From Ridgeia piscesae (taxonomy: Eukaryota; Annelida; Polychaeta; Sabellida; Siboglinidae): DNA of 64,000 bases. Every line of letters begins with the position of its first letter. The stretch's first letter is position 1. Under the pieces are notes generated by a model. That model saw only the letters and a list, made by a program, of their open reading frames with translations. It was not told where the DNA came from and did no database searches. Location of the stretch: NCBI GenBank assembly GCA_025642075.2, contig JAODUO010001618.1, positions 1-64,000 of the forward strand, given 5' to 3'. This document shows positions 37,701 to 49,739 of this stretch, one piece after another. Position numbers and translations under genes: made by a program.

Positions 37701-40130
37701 CTTTGTATATGGTTGTGACCTACATAATGTGTGATGGACCTTGGTGGCTCAGCCAGATATACTTATTGATTGTCTCCGTCCGCATAGTGGCTCATGTTAC
37801 CTTTTACATACTTACAGTTTGATTGTGGATTGTGTGGTATTAATCATGTAATATTCATGTCACCAGGCCATCTGGAAATAAATTATATTTACAGTCGCGC
37901 TGGTTATTTATTGGTTCAATCACCAAGACCCTTGACTCAATGTGATAGGCTGGTTCAATCAACAAGACCCTTGACTCAATGTGATTGGCTGCGTTCACCC
38001 AGTGACTGATTGGTCTCTAGTTAGAAGCTTGTTAGTGTTACAATTATTTTAGTCCAAGCTATTTTAAGTGTAATTGCATGCATGCACCTGAAAATGACTT
38101 TCTTAACAAAGCACTGTTACAGAGGTTTATATCATCACAACTGGTTTGTAATGTCTCTGTTTAAAAAGTGGCATATTCCAAACACATGATCAACATTCCA
38201 AAACGATTGTTTGATGAGCATTCAAATTGACCAGATTTTTATGGTTACTTCATACATGCTACTTTATTTTATTTCCATGAGTAAGGGTTCCCAATACCAC
38301 AGTATCTAGTCTTCAGAACTGCTCAAAGCATGTAACACTTTTCTCCATGGCAGACCTGTTCAATCAAATATCAGCTCGTCTTCTCTGGGAAGCATTGAGC
38401 CACACAACAATTAATACATGAAATTAATACATGAAGTAAATGGAGCTGAACAATACATTTTTTATTGTTAAACTTACATTTTTAGCTTAACATAATACTT
38501 TTAAATGCATATTTTCTAATTGTAAAGGTCATTTGAGATATTCTTTATTTATTAGCATAACATAATAATTGTAAATGTGTAACAACATTTATTTATTATG
38601 TCTCATTTCATTGTAATTAATTGTACAACTCGAACATCAAGTCACATTACAATTTAATATAAAATGTGTATGTCAAAAATAGCAAATAACTATATCTATT
38701 CATACACACATATCCACCGTTTTATGCAAAACAAGTGAAAATTTAGCAGCCAACTGTCGACATAATTTAGGACCTTCATTCTTCTGATCTAGCTGTGCAG
38801 ATGTCCACCTACCCCCCCCCCCCATCATCTGTAGATGTATTGGCCATCTGTGTGCAATACATCGACTTGTGTAGCTAAGACAATATAGTTGTCTGAGTGG
38901 GCTCCGTTATGTTAGAAGCAAATGAGATACTCCATTGCGCTTATTGATCGAACATAGGTTCCTAGTTCAAATGCGCATGTAATGATGTGGGGGCTCCTGA
39001 GTTTTTATTGGCGCGTGTTAGTCTCTGACAATGACCCCGTCTGACGCACACCTCGCAGGAACACGCACAGTTGCATGTTGCTGTTTTCTTGCGTAAGCTT
39101 CATACTGAATTTTGCCAACAAGAACATGTGTATATTAGCATGCTAGAAGTAAGTTCCTATCTGACAGTGTGTTCCTATGCATACCTACATATTCCTTGTT
39201 GAAAATGACTGGACGTAGTCGTAGATCTTCTGATTATGCACGTGCAAAATGTATAAGTACCTGCACCCAATCTGCTGACAATATTATGAAAGACAGTTTG
39301 CAGAAATGGTACAGTTACTGTTGTAATTATTAGTATACAATACATAACCACACAAATAGCACGTGGTGCATGAATAGTTGAATGTATACAGTGTGCCATA
39401 AGGCCGAGTTTGACAGCCCACAACAATCAACATTACAACATAAGTTTGAATAAACAAGTGAGTGTGACTTTGTGCTTTGTAATCTGCTTTTAATATTCAA
39501 GTCGAAAGCAAAATGTAGATTTCTGCACCACGGACGCCTGATAGTTCTAGAGTAACATACTAAATGTCCACATAGACGCAGGAACAGGAACCGCCAATCC
39601 CAAGGTGACAGCTGAGCCACTGGACTTTTTGGGGCAGACATGGTGATGTTTCCCCCACCCAGTGAATCAGAAGTAACGATGTGAAAATGTGTAATGTGCC
39701 CGCCATAAAATAACACAAAGCGAAACATATTAAAGCCTTGTTGACGAAAATGTTCCAACACCAGCCCTTCCACGTAGTCCTATGTCTGACCTGAATGAGA
39801 CGATCTCAGGCAATGGTACAAACAGCTAAATTTGGCGAGGCGCCGGACGAGACAACGGGGAAGGAGGCAGATCGAGTGGTGCTGAATCTCCGGCAATTCT
39901 CAGTCCCCAAATGAAATTAGTTCCCACGTCACTGAAAATCGTCAAGTATTTCCCTTGATCTAACTGCAGAATACGAATGCCACACCCGATGGGAAGGAGT
40001 TGTTCACTAATGGACAGAATTTTCAAGACGGCGTCCAAAATCGAAGACCATAACATCGGCGTCGATCCAGTTTGAAAAGAGTGGGGGGACGGGGGACCAA
40101 TTTATATATACATATATGTATGTTTCTATA
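34717..40130. other. CFAP97 3' region and intergenic DNA
   Basis: The first part is presumably 3' UTR; candidate AATAAA signals occur at 35429 and 36388. Two 40-bp direct repeats (aagacccttgactcaatgtg) lie at about 37912-37990, a copy of the GCAGACCTGTTCAATCA repeat at 38352-38400 and a poly-C run at about 38813-38823. Minus-strand frames at 39330-39773 and 39826-40056 have a codon-like look (for example FNMFRFVLFYGGHI and GTNFIWGLRIAG) but no recognisable family or paired splice sites, so I do not call them genes. Confidence 0.5.
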
Positions 40131-40131
40131 T

Positions 40132-40680
<549 letters not shown>

Positions 40681-40955
40681 ATGTCATTCTGCACTTTGTG
40701 TAATTTGATCCCATTTGAGTGATGACAAATTTCTTTGCCAAAAGGTGGATTGGAAAGTCCAACACAGGCACCCCTGTAACCTCTGCATCTTGTCACTCTG
40801 TGAATCAGGCAAGCAGTTTATGGGTCCAGAGTCTACCCTCTAAATTGTCAGTGTGTATGATTGGGGCGGGTCATGGCCCCTATTCAAATATATGTAGCCA
40901 ACATAACTATTTTATATAGCATAACATAAAGGCCTTTGTTTATTTTAGAATTAGC

Positions 40956-40978
40956 ACCAGACCAACAATAAATTGTGT

Positions 40979-41052
<74 letters not shown>

Positions 41053-41070
41053 ATTTATTGTTGGTCTGGT
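40956..41070. repeat. TA tract flanked by 23-bp perfect inverted repeats
   Basis: The arms ACCAGACCAACAATAAATTG plus TGT (40956-40978) and the exact reverse complement (41048-41070) enclose a TA run, making a potential cruciform or foldback. Confidence 0.85.
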
Positions 41071-41456
41071 ACCTCCCAGGCTGAAAAGTGAGGGGATCCC
41101 GTGCCCCACTGATCGACGCCCATGCATAACAGTAACAATAACTATGGCCACCATAAAATACAGGACTAGTGCTTCGTTCACTTATTAGAAAAAAATAGAT
41201 GTAAAATGCATAGCTTTAAAGGTGAAGAGAGATGAGTGCATGGATTCAGACGATGTCCAGACTGGGATGTCAGTCAAAGGTAATAATGTGTAGTCGCCTA
41301 TTGTAATGAGATTACCATGGTGTTAAATACAGCACTTTACGGTAATACAAGACTGAGGTAATAAAGGCACTGTGGACTAGGGTAAAAGTTGATACACGTG
41401 TTGTTTTATGATACATGGTACCAGGAATTGGCGTTTAAAATAAAAGAACCGAAAAG

Positions 41457-41774
41457 ATGGACAAACTGAAGCTACCACATGAACTGAAAATAGCCGGTGG
41501 TAACCTGGCTGATCGGTGGGAAAGGTTCCTGGAGCGTTTTCGATGGTATTTGGCAGCTGTCGGAGAGGACGGATCGGAAGACAAGAAGAAGGTTGCCATC
41601 TTGTTGACAGTTGCTGGAGCCGAGGCACAAGAAGTGTTTCGTACATTCACGTACGAACCTGCCAAAGCGGCAGTAGGTAATGAACCAGCCGTCCCGGCCG
41701 GATCATCAAGCAGCCGAGTCGTTATGTACACGACTAAAGTGATAGCAATGGGCAGAATAATCCCATTCATATAA
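41457..41774 (+). pseudogene. Gypsy-like gag fragment
   Basis: A 105-residue frame beginning MDKLKLPHELKIAGGN and continuing ADRWERFLERFRWYLAAVG, EDKKKVAILLTVAGAEAQEV. The W..F...F..Y pattern followed by KK..ILL...G..A..V is typical of the N-terminal region of gag in Ty3/Gypsy retrotransposons. A tggtaccagg stretch about 40 bp upstream could be a primer-binding site (compare TGGTAxCAG). The frame ends early with no protease or polymerase following, so it is a truncated relic. Confidence 0.55.
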
Positions 41775-41928
41775 CATTAGACGAAACAAAGGGCAATCTA
41801 CCCTGGTTTCTAGTTATAAATGCAAGTTTCTTTGCGTATAAAGTAGATAATCAGGAGTAGTCAAACAGGACATTATCATGGTGGTGGGGGGAGCCATTTC
41901 TGAAATGGGTATTACAGAAGTGGCCTGT

Positions 41929-42149
41929 TGTGGTCGGTTCCCCCACCTTTGCTGTCAGTCTGTGTGTTTGTTATAACGTGTATAACTGTGATGACATTGT
42001 ATACTTTTGTATTGGAATTATTTTGTGCTAGTTATACATAAAGAGTTGGCTTACTTTTAAGCTCACATACAAACATATATCTGACTTGTGTTTTCAGCAA
42101 ACTAGCCACGTCTCTGTGTCACAAATGTTGTTGGTAGAGTTGTCCCACA
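41929..42149. repeat. 221-bp direct repeat, copy A (TG...CA ends)
   Basis: Starts TGTGGTCGGTTCCCCCACC and ends GTTGTCCCACA; repeated with the same length at 42732-42952. The TG...CA ends are LTR-like, and a ggtggtggggggagcc purine run lies about 45 bp upstream. No matching target duplication is seen. Confidence 0.8.
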
Positions 42150-42192
42150 TAAAAACACCTTTTGAATGAAACTCAAAAGGCATTTATGTGGG
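42144..42192. repeat. Hairpin at end of copy A
   Basis: cccacataaaaacaccttttga pairs with tcaaaaggcatttatgtggg around a short loop, forming an imperfect stem of about 20 bp. Confidence 0.7.
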
Positions 42193-42731
42193 CGACAAAA
42201 CCAGAGCTTATATTCGGGTGTATATGGTAAACATAATAAATTAGGACGCTGACAAGCTCATCCAATCAGTGTTCAGCCTCCCTTTCGATAGTTCTCGAGC
42301 TTGAAAAGGTAAATATCAGATTCGCTCTCGATTGGTGTTGAAAAGTTACGTTACGAGGTTCAGTTTAATGCGACATTTATCATTCTGTTGTTTAATACTA
42401 TCGTCGCGAATTTCCCACCCTCCTACCCCATCGTCACCTGGGTATTTCTAACTGGTTTTGATCTATGCCGTTTTATAGTTACATAATTGCAAATACACTA
42501 GTATTTTGTTACCACGTGTCTACTATTTTATTGTATTGACTGTAGGAGTGTCTTGTATATCATTTCTTACATTGTCAATTTTTTTTAATACACTTGTCTA
42601 CTACGAGTGCACTTTCAAGGGGTTTTAGGGCGAGGACATGTGCTCATGTCCAAACGCTTTCCCCTTGCTTAGAACTTATAACTAGCATACTTTGTTAGAG
42701 TAGTTCATATGGTGGGTTTCCACCACCTGCG

Positions 42732-42952
42732 TGTGGTCGGTTCCCCCACCTTTGCTGTCAGTCTGTGTGTTTGTTATAACGTGTATAACTGTGATGACAT
42801 TGTATACTTTTGTATTGGAATTATTTTGTGCTAGTTATACATAAAGAGTTGGCTTACTTTTAAGCTCACATACAAACATATATCTGACTTGTGTTTTCAG
42901 CAAACTAGCCACGTCTCTGTGTCACAAATGTTGTTGGTAGAGTTGTCCCACA
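42732..42952. repeat. 221-bp direct repeat, copy B
   Basis: Apparently identical to copy A by eye. Immediately followed by the 1.43-kb direct repeat starting at 42954. Confidence 0.8.
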
Positions 42953-42953
42953 T

Positions 42954-43634
42954 AAATGAATTTAAATACAAAAGCATTGGAAATTATCTCAAAAACTTTT
43001 CATTTTCAGGATGTATTGCTATGTAGGTAAAAGAAAAGCAACTCATGTACACTGTATTGAGACATCTGGTTTATTGGCTTAATTAGTGTTTTACTCATAT
43101 GATGACAGGCAGACCAGTGCTAGGGAGTATTGTTACTGCTAACTACATCACAGTGACAACTGACTCAAAAACCTCTATCCACAGAGCTAAAGGCCAAAAC
43201 ATGTTTCAAAGTCAGCCAGGAAACCAGAGTAGCCTGGTGCCAGTTGGAAAATATCTAAAGAACAAAGGGGATATTGACGTATGGTCACTGTCAGATGCTT
43301 ATCCACCCTCTGGCTCTGAGCAAACAAAGGTTGTGTCCCTGCCAGGGCCATGGGAACACCTGCTGTTAAGTGCCTTCATCGGTAATTAGCACTGTTGAGT
43401 GAAGTTGCAGTGAAGATAATCAGTTTGATAGGCATTACATGTAATCTTGAAACAGAAATGTTGATACTAACAGTGTATTTGAAAAAGGATTTGACAGTGT
43501 TTGAAAAAGTCAAATACTTTAGTAAAGTATTTAAATATAAATACTTTTCATTCCTAAAGGTCAAATACCAAACAATACTTTGAAAAAGTATTTAAATACT
43601 TTCAAATACTAATACAAATGTATTTGACCCCATG

Positions 43635-43686
<52 letters not shown>

Positions 43687-44389
43687 CTTCAACGTGACTA
43701 ACCGAAGGTTTATTCAGTGTTTTCGAATAACACCATTTGCTATTTGAATGTGTCTCTTGTTGACATTTACAAACGCGTAATTACGTAGGAGTAAATAGGT
43801 AAAGAACCTGTTTACAATACAATTTTGGGCGATTGAAAATACCTCGGCGTGGGTTACATGACAACAGTCGCTGCTGAAAACCGGCATATCCTAAGCATGA
43901 ATAGGCGATCCCATCACACCCACATACCCACACACCCACATGCATGCACGGTCACAGTTGTATTTGGTTATCTACATCGAACGATTTCGTAGTTCTAAGA
44001 ACTTCTTTGCAATTGCGTGATCGGCGGTGGACAGCAAGTGAATTGTAGCGGGATAACAGCAAGTGAACTGTAGCGAGTAACAAGTATTCATCTTATCTGT
44101 AAGCGAGGGACCATGCCGATTTCTAAGAACTTGCCGTTGTTCGCATATAACCTTTAAGAGATTGTTTGAGCAAATTGTAGAAAGATCATATCAGCAGTAA
44201 AGTTAGTATAAATACATCACAACATCAGTCGTTAGACGAGACGATTCACAAGACGAGTATCCGGTCAAGAAATATGGCATCCTATTGAAATATGTGGATC
44301 CAAATATAAATGAGTTCTTGAAAACATTAAAAAATATCATTAAAATCTCGATATGACGATATGATTATATAATTACTGATCTTTGCCCT
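42954..44389. repeat. 1.43-kb direct repeat, copy 1
   Basis: From aaatgaatttaaatacaaaa to gatctttgccct. Matches 45028-46460 almost throughout, including a TA run. No intact gene; short frames within are identical in both copies simply because the DNA is duplicated. A patch rich in CAAATACTTT (about 43500-43625) also occurs near 32340-32410. Confidence 0.9.
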
Positions 44390-44470
44390 CAGTAAATGTA
44401 TGTTTACGATATGCGGGGGGTTACAGACGCGACTGTTGTATAACCGACGATAATAATTTTCACAAATAAT

Positions 44471-44810
44471 CTAGTAAAGAAATCTTGTCGGGTGATACGG
44501 ACACACGAGTTCATACAAATGCACTGGCGCGACGTTGTGCATGGCTTTGTTAGTGAATATAAGGAGCTTGAAATCAACTCTGCACACAATGAGCAGCCAG
44601 TGGAGTTCGCGTAACAAGGTTGTGGCACTGTCGCTACGCGGGCTACGCGTAATCAACCTGGCAGCGGTGTTTTGTATTCGCTGTAGACGGGCGATGTTAA
44701 CTGCAGACGTACCGTATAAGAGCGCGTTACAGTAGTCAAGCCGTGATGTGATAATGGCATTGACAACGCGTTCCTTTGTCGGTCTGGGAAGAAAGCGGCT
44801 AATTGTTAAT
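44471..44810 (-). pseudogene. LINE reverse-transcriptase C-terminal fragment
   Basis: The minus-strand frame includes LDYCNALLYGTSAVNIARLQ, RIQNTAARLITR, LLRELHWL and FKLLIFTNKAMHN, the usual end of reverse transcriptase in CR1/Jockey-like LINEs (LDYCN.LL.G......LQ..QN.AAR...LHWLP...R..FK). It is truncated on both sides and lies in the 638-bp spacer between the two 1.43-kb repeats. Confidence 0.8.
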
Positions 44811-44848
44811 ATAATATATAAATACATATATGTTATAAAAAACTCAAA

Positions 44849-44851
<3 letters not shown>

Positions 44852-44907
<56 letters not shown>
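44852..44907. repeat. TA microsatellite
   Basis: Uninterrupted (AT)n in the spacer. Confidence 0.95.
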
Positions 44908-44910
<3 letters not shown>

Positions 44911-45027
44911 TGTGTATATATACCAGACCTTATTGGGTGTCACTATACCATCTCCGGCATCCTGTTGACCTGAAATGTATTTAATTACAAATACTCTTGA
45001 GGGATTAAAACAAATACTTTTAAATAC

Positions 45028-45704
45028 AAATGAATTTAAATACAAAAGCATTGGAAATTATCTCAAAAACTTTTCATTTTCAGGATGTATTGCTATGTAG
45101 GTAAAAGAAAAGCAACTCATGTATTGAGACATCTGGTTTATTGGCTTAATTAGTGTTTTACTCATATGATGACAGCCAGACCAGTGCTAGGGAGTATTGT
45201 TACTGCTAACTACATCACAGTGACAACTGACTCAAAAACCTCTATCCACAGAGGTAAAGGCCAAAATATGTTTCAAAGTCAGCCAGGAAACCAGAGTAGC
45301 CTGGTGCCAGTTGGAAAATAACTAAAGAACAAAGGGGATATTGACGTATGGTCACTGTCAGATGCTTATCCACCCTCTGGCTCTGAGCAAACAAAGGTTG
45401 TGTCCCTGCCAGGGCCATGGGAACACCTGCTGTTAAGTGCTTTCATCGGTAATTAGCACTGTTGAGTGAAGTTGCAGTGAAGATAATCAGTTTGATAGGC
45501 ATTACATGTAATCTTGAAACAGAAATGTTGATACTAACAGTGTATTTGAAAAAGGATTTGACAGTGTTTGAAAAAGTCAAATACTTTAGTAAAGTATTTA
45601 AATATAAATACTTTTCATTCCTAAAGGTCAAATACCAAACAATACTTTGAAAAAGTATTTAAATACTTTCAAATACAAATACAAATGTATTTGACCCCAT
45701 GTCT

Positions 45705-45760
<56 letters not shown>

Positions 45761-46460
45761 CTTCAACGTGACTAACCGAAGGTTTATTCAGTGTTTTCGA
45801 ATAACACCATTTGTATTTGAATTTGACTCTTGTTGACATTTACAAACGCATATTTACGTGGGAGTAAATATGTAAAGAACCTGTTTACAATAACATTTTG
45901 GGCGATTGAAAATAGCTCGGCGTGGGTTACATGACAACAGTCGCTGCTGAAACCCGGCATATCCTAAACATGAATAGGCGATCCCATCACACACACACCC
46001 ACACACCCACACGCATACACGGTCACAGTTGTATTTGGTTATCTACATCGACCGATTTCGTAGTTTTAAGAACTTCTTTGCAATTACGTGATCGGCGGTG
46101 GACAGCAAGTGAATTATAGCGGGGTAACAGCAAGTGAACTGTAGCGGGTAACAAGTATTCATCTTATCTGTAAGCGAGGGATCTTGCCGATTTCTAAGAA
46201 CTTGCCGTTGTTCGCATATAACCTTTAAGAGATTGTTTGAGCAATTTGCAGAAAGATCATATCAGCAGTAAAGTTAGTATAAATACATCACAACATCAGT
46301 CGTTAGACGAGACGACTCACAAGACGAGTATCCGGTAAAGAAATATGGCATCCTATTGAAATATGTGGATACAAATATAAATGAGTTTTTGAAAACATTA
46401 AAAAAGATCATTAAAATCTCGATATGACGATATGATTATATAATTACTGATCTTTGTCCT
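45028..46460. repeat. 1.43-kb direct repeat, copy 2
   Basis: Second copy of 42954-44389, differing by scattered substitutions, a 7-bp deletion near 45122 and a different TA-run length. Unit-to-unit distance is about 2.07 kb. Confidence 0.9.
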
Positions 46461-48685
46461 AAATCTGACCTTGACCTTTAAAACCTGGCAGCCCCCTCTA
46501 AAAAAAGGTTATATGATCCCAAAGTACAACTGTGCCAAATTTGGTACTTTGGCCCAGCGTGTCATGATGCCCCTAAACGACTCCACTAAATTGCATGGTT
46601 ACTTGCGTCGAGCGGTATCGTAGAAGCGCATTGTTGAAGTTGCGTGGTACACGACCCCGGTTCAAACGAACCGTTACCAACAAAAAGTATTCGTCTCACC
46701 AGACTAAATAGATACAGAAAGGCGTTTGTGTAGTAAATATTGTGCGTCCAAAATTGCGTGCAAAATTGAGTGGGTATGAAATGTACTACCTTGAATGGTG
46801 GAAAGTGCGATTACTAAGAACTGTGTGTGAATAGATCGTAAAGAGACCAGTAAATTTAGAAAAAATATCATCAGCCTGTGTATGCAAGAGGATTATCACG
46901 ATCTGCACCTTTAATGACGAAATATAGCACGAATTTTAATAGTTATTGTGAATGTAGTTTCCGTTCTTGGTCTCCTTTCCAATATACTAGGCATGGCCTA
47001 TTGTTCAATATACATGTTTGGTAACATAACTGTAATCGGCATTTCGTGCAACTGCTGTCTAATCCCGCGGCTGTCTCAAGTTTCGTTTGTTTCATGGCAA
47101 TGCTAATATCTGCTGATGAGATATTTACATGTACGTTAACTATGGTCTCAAAGAGAGCACTAATTGTGTTGTGGGATGTGCTAATTTGTCATCCATACAG
47201 AGATATAGAGCAGTCGTCCAAAGTTGGTTTTCCAAACATCTACGCAACCTTTCCGCAAACCCTGGTCCGAGAACTAGATTTTATCGGCAATGGTTTCTAA
47301 CAGGCCAGCGAGAAAAAAGTTTGGTCATACAGCTATGTTCGTTAGCTGAGCATTGGAGCGATTCTCACGAGATATGTAACACTTTTTGTGGGTTGTTTCT
47401 GTAGAACTGGCTTAGTTTAGTTACTGATTTTTAGTGCAGCTTTGCGTTCTGATACTCATTTAAAACATACAAAATACATTGAATGATGCCGCTTCAAGGA
47501 AAAGACTTATCATCTCAGGAAATTGTGGTATTTTCGACATATATCTTCAGTATTCATTGCGATAATGATAATAATGTTCTCCTGCTTTTCGTACAAGGGT
47601 GCGGGTCAGTGGAAATATTGCCGAATCACTCTGTTAGTGCATTGTGTCTATACTGCTCTGTCCATGGCCGTGAAGACGAAGAGTAACGCGAGAGAATGCG
47701 TGAGTAGACTATCCACAACTCACAGCGATATAAGCCGTGCACAACATGTAAACACTAGCACAGCGACATAATTTGAGTTGTTTTTATGAGTCTAGTGATA
47801 ATAAAAGGTTTGGATGTCAAGCAACAGAAAAACAGTGCAGGAGAAGCGTGAGTGAAAGGACAGAGATTTTTTCCAAATGCCATGCGAAACGCGAGTTAGC
47901 GATGAAATGTCTCCACAATATAGGTGCGGGTCATACAGTGGAAAGATTAAATTTCAACCGGAAAATGGTTAGCCAGCACCATGTCACCGTTGATCTAGAA
48001 TACAGATTGCTGGGATTGGGTGAAAAACGACTGGTGAACGAAGATACTGTCCCCACTGAATGTGTACACAGAAAGAAAAGTCCGGGGCCGAGCGGTGTTG
48101 ATAGCCTATGGCACGCGAAGAGCGGTCTCGCAAAAGGGACGAACATAATGTATGCAAATACTATAAATGGGGTACTAGAATATAATTCAATGTATTTCCT
48201 TTATTATAATAAAAATTAATGATTAGTAAAATATTCACTGCGCGACGGTCGACTGGAATAATTAGCTGGATAAACGATGTGTTTACATGTGAAAACGGGC
48301 GATAATAAAAGTTACTAAGCTCCGTCGAATCGATCAAGTCCAAGTAGAAATTCGCGATTGTCTTGGTTGCAATCTTTACTTGAGCATCGTTATTCTTTAT
48401 CCTATTCTTTATGAATGTTTATATTGTAAGGGACGCCGTGTTTTTATATCTAACGCTCTGTAAGTGTAATTAAATGGGTGACTAGATCTCAGACTCAGTG
48501 GGTGAAGAGTTCGTTTTGTTTTGTCCAACCGAGGCGCTAGCGGTTGTGGAAGTGTGACATCACCCACCCACAGGCGAAATGTCCAAAATGTCAGCCTCCA
48601 GGGTTGTTCACTAATTCTCCTTAAAACTTAATAAATCATTTCAGAAAAAAGTACAAAATATGGGATATGATTCAATGAACATTGT
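46461..48685. other. Unassigned region with short open frames
   Basis: Plus-strand frames at 47046-47404 and 47773-48219 contain stretches such as STNCVVGCANLSSIQ (a CxxxC start as in THAP domains) and KCHAKRELAMKCLHNIG, but no complete domain can be followed. It may be decayed transposon coding sequence. No other feature is seen. Confidence 0.3.
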
Positions 48686-49137
48686 TTAATGGTTTAAGCA
48701 ATTTTTACTTTTTGGGTTGCATGTTCCTTTAACATTCAAACACAGTTTGTTTGCACACAGCCAATTGTATATATCTTTTAATTCGTGGTTTAGTGTTAGG
48801 GTAAAATTATCAATATCACAATCTGAATGATAAATTGTATCATCAGCAAAAGATAATAAGTTAAGAGAGGTCGAATTTGATATATAATTAATATAGATGA
48901 GAAAAAGCACAGGTCCTAATATGGATCCTTGTGGTACTCCATGAGTTAAAGTTATCACTGGTGATTTGCACTCATTCATTTCAATGTACTGTTTACGATT
49001 AGAGAGGTAACTGGAGAACCATTTATTACTGATGCCTGTAATTCCATAATGACATAATTTATATAGCAAAACATCATGATTAATAGTGTAAAATGCCTTG
49101 GATAAATCAAGAAATACAGTTTCTTTTGAACCACATC
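48686..49137 (-). pseudogene. LINE reverse-transcriptase core fragment
   Basis: The minus-strand frame reads FLDLSKAFYTINHDVLLYKL, GITGISNKWFSSYLSNRKQ, THGVPQGSILGPVLFLIYIN and LLSFADDTIY: the KAFDTI-like, GVPQGSILGP and FADD motifs of LINE reverse transcriptase (blocks 2a to the catalytic block). Both catalytic Asp residues of FADD are present, but the frame stops soon after, so it is a fragment. Confidence 0.9.
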
Positions 49138-49468
49138 AATCACAATTGCATTGGTGTCCTCGCCTTCCTTTTCCTCAATGCCATGGAAGCGGAGATTTGG
49201 GCGCCTGGAGTACTGCTCCCGTTTGTCAGCCTCCGCTTCCAACGTTGCCACTTTCTGCAATAGTTATGTTGGTCTATGTTATCCAGGCACTGTCTCTTTC
49301 GAGTTTCTCCACGGCTTTGAGTACGCAGCTGATCTCCTTCCTGATTGGAAGGAGTTCATCCAGTTTCGCGCTGATGAACTCGATAGATTCTTTCAGGTCA
49401 GCCATGTCGTCTGTCGCCTTGGTAAACGTAGAGCGCGTCTTTCCACTCGGCATTGTGCGGCAGTTCAC
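49138..49468 (-). pseudogene. LINE ORF1 fragment joined to the RT fragment
   Basis: Minus-strand pieces MADLKESIEFISAKLDELLP and, after a frameshift, REQYSRRPNLRFHGIEEKEG followed by EDTNAIVIDVVQ form a coiled-coil then RRM-like ORF1 region of L1-type elements (REQYSRR.N.R..G..E). It is fused directly to the reverse-transcriptase fragment at about 49137, skipping the endonuclease and the start of ORF2. Confidence 0.75.
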
Positions 49469-49739
49469 GTACTGTAGATGGGTTACGCAACTTTACCCGT
49501 CACGGTTGGATGGTCCGCTGACTGTATAGCCTGAGGATACCGTACTATCGCTCAGTGAGCAACCAAAATGTTCCAAAATCGCATCAACAGTGCAGAAAAA
49601 CAACTCAATAGCTCAAATTATCTGCCTGGCATCACCTCCAATAACTCACCAATTCACACAGCTTCTGTATCGGTTCGTGTTGCAGTCAAATGTGCCAGTG
49701 TTTGCCCGCCCCTCGTGTGCGTAAGTCTAACCCGGCAGT

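Noticed and set aside
39330..40056. Two minus-strand frames with protein-like wording
   Set aside because: No family, start context or matching splice sites could be supported; kept only as a remark in the intergenic entry.
42954..46460. 1.43-kb direct repeats as LTRs of one retrotransposon
   Set aside because: The repeats do not begin TG or end CA, and the 638-bp spacer holds only a LINE fragment in antisense; a tandem duplication fits better.
47046..47404. THAP zinc-finger domain
   Set aside because: Only a CVVGC-like start is visible; the AVPTM end and the second zinc pair are not found.
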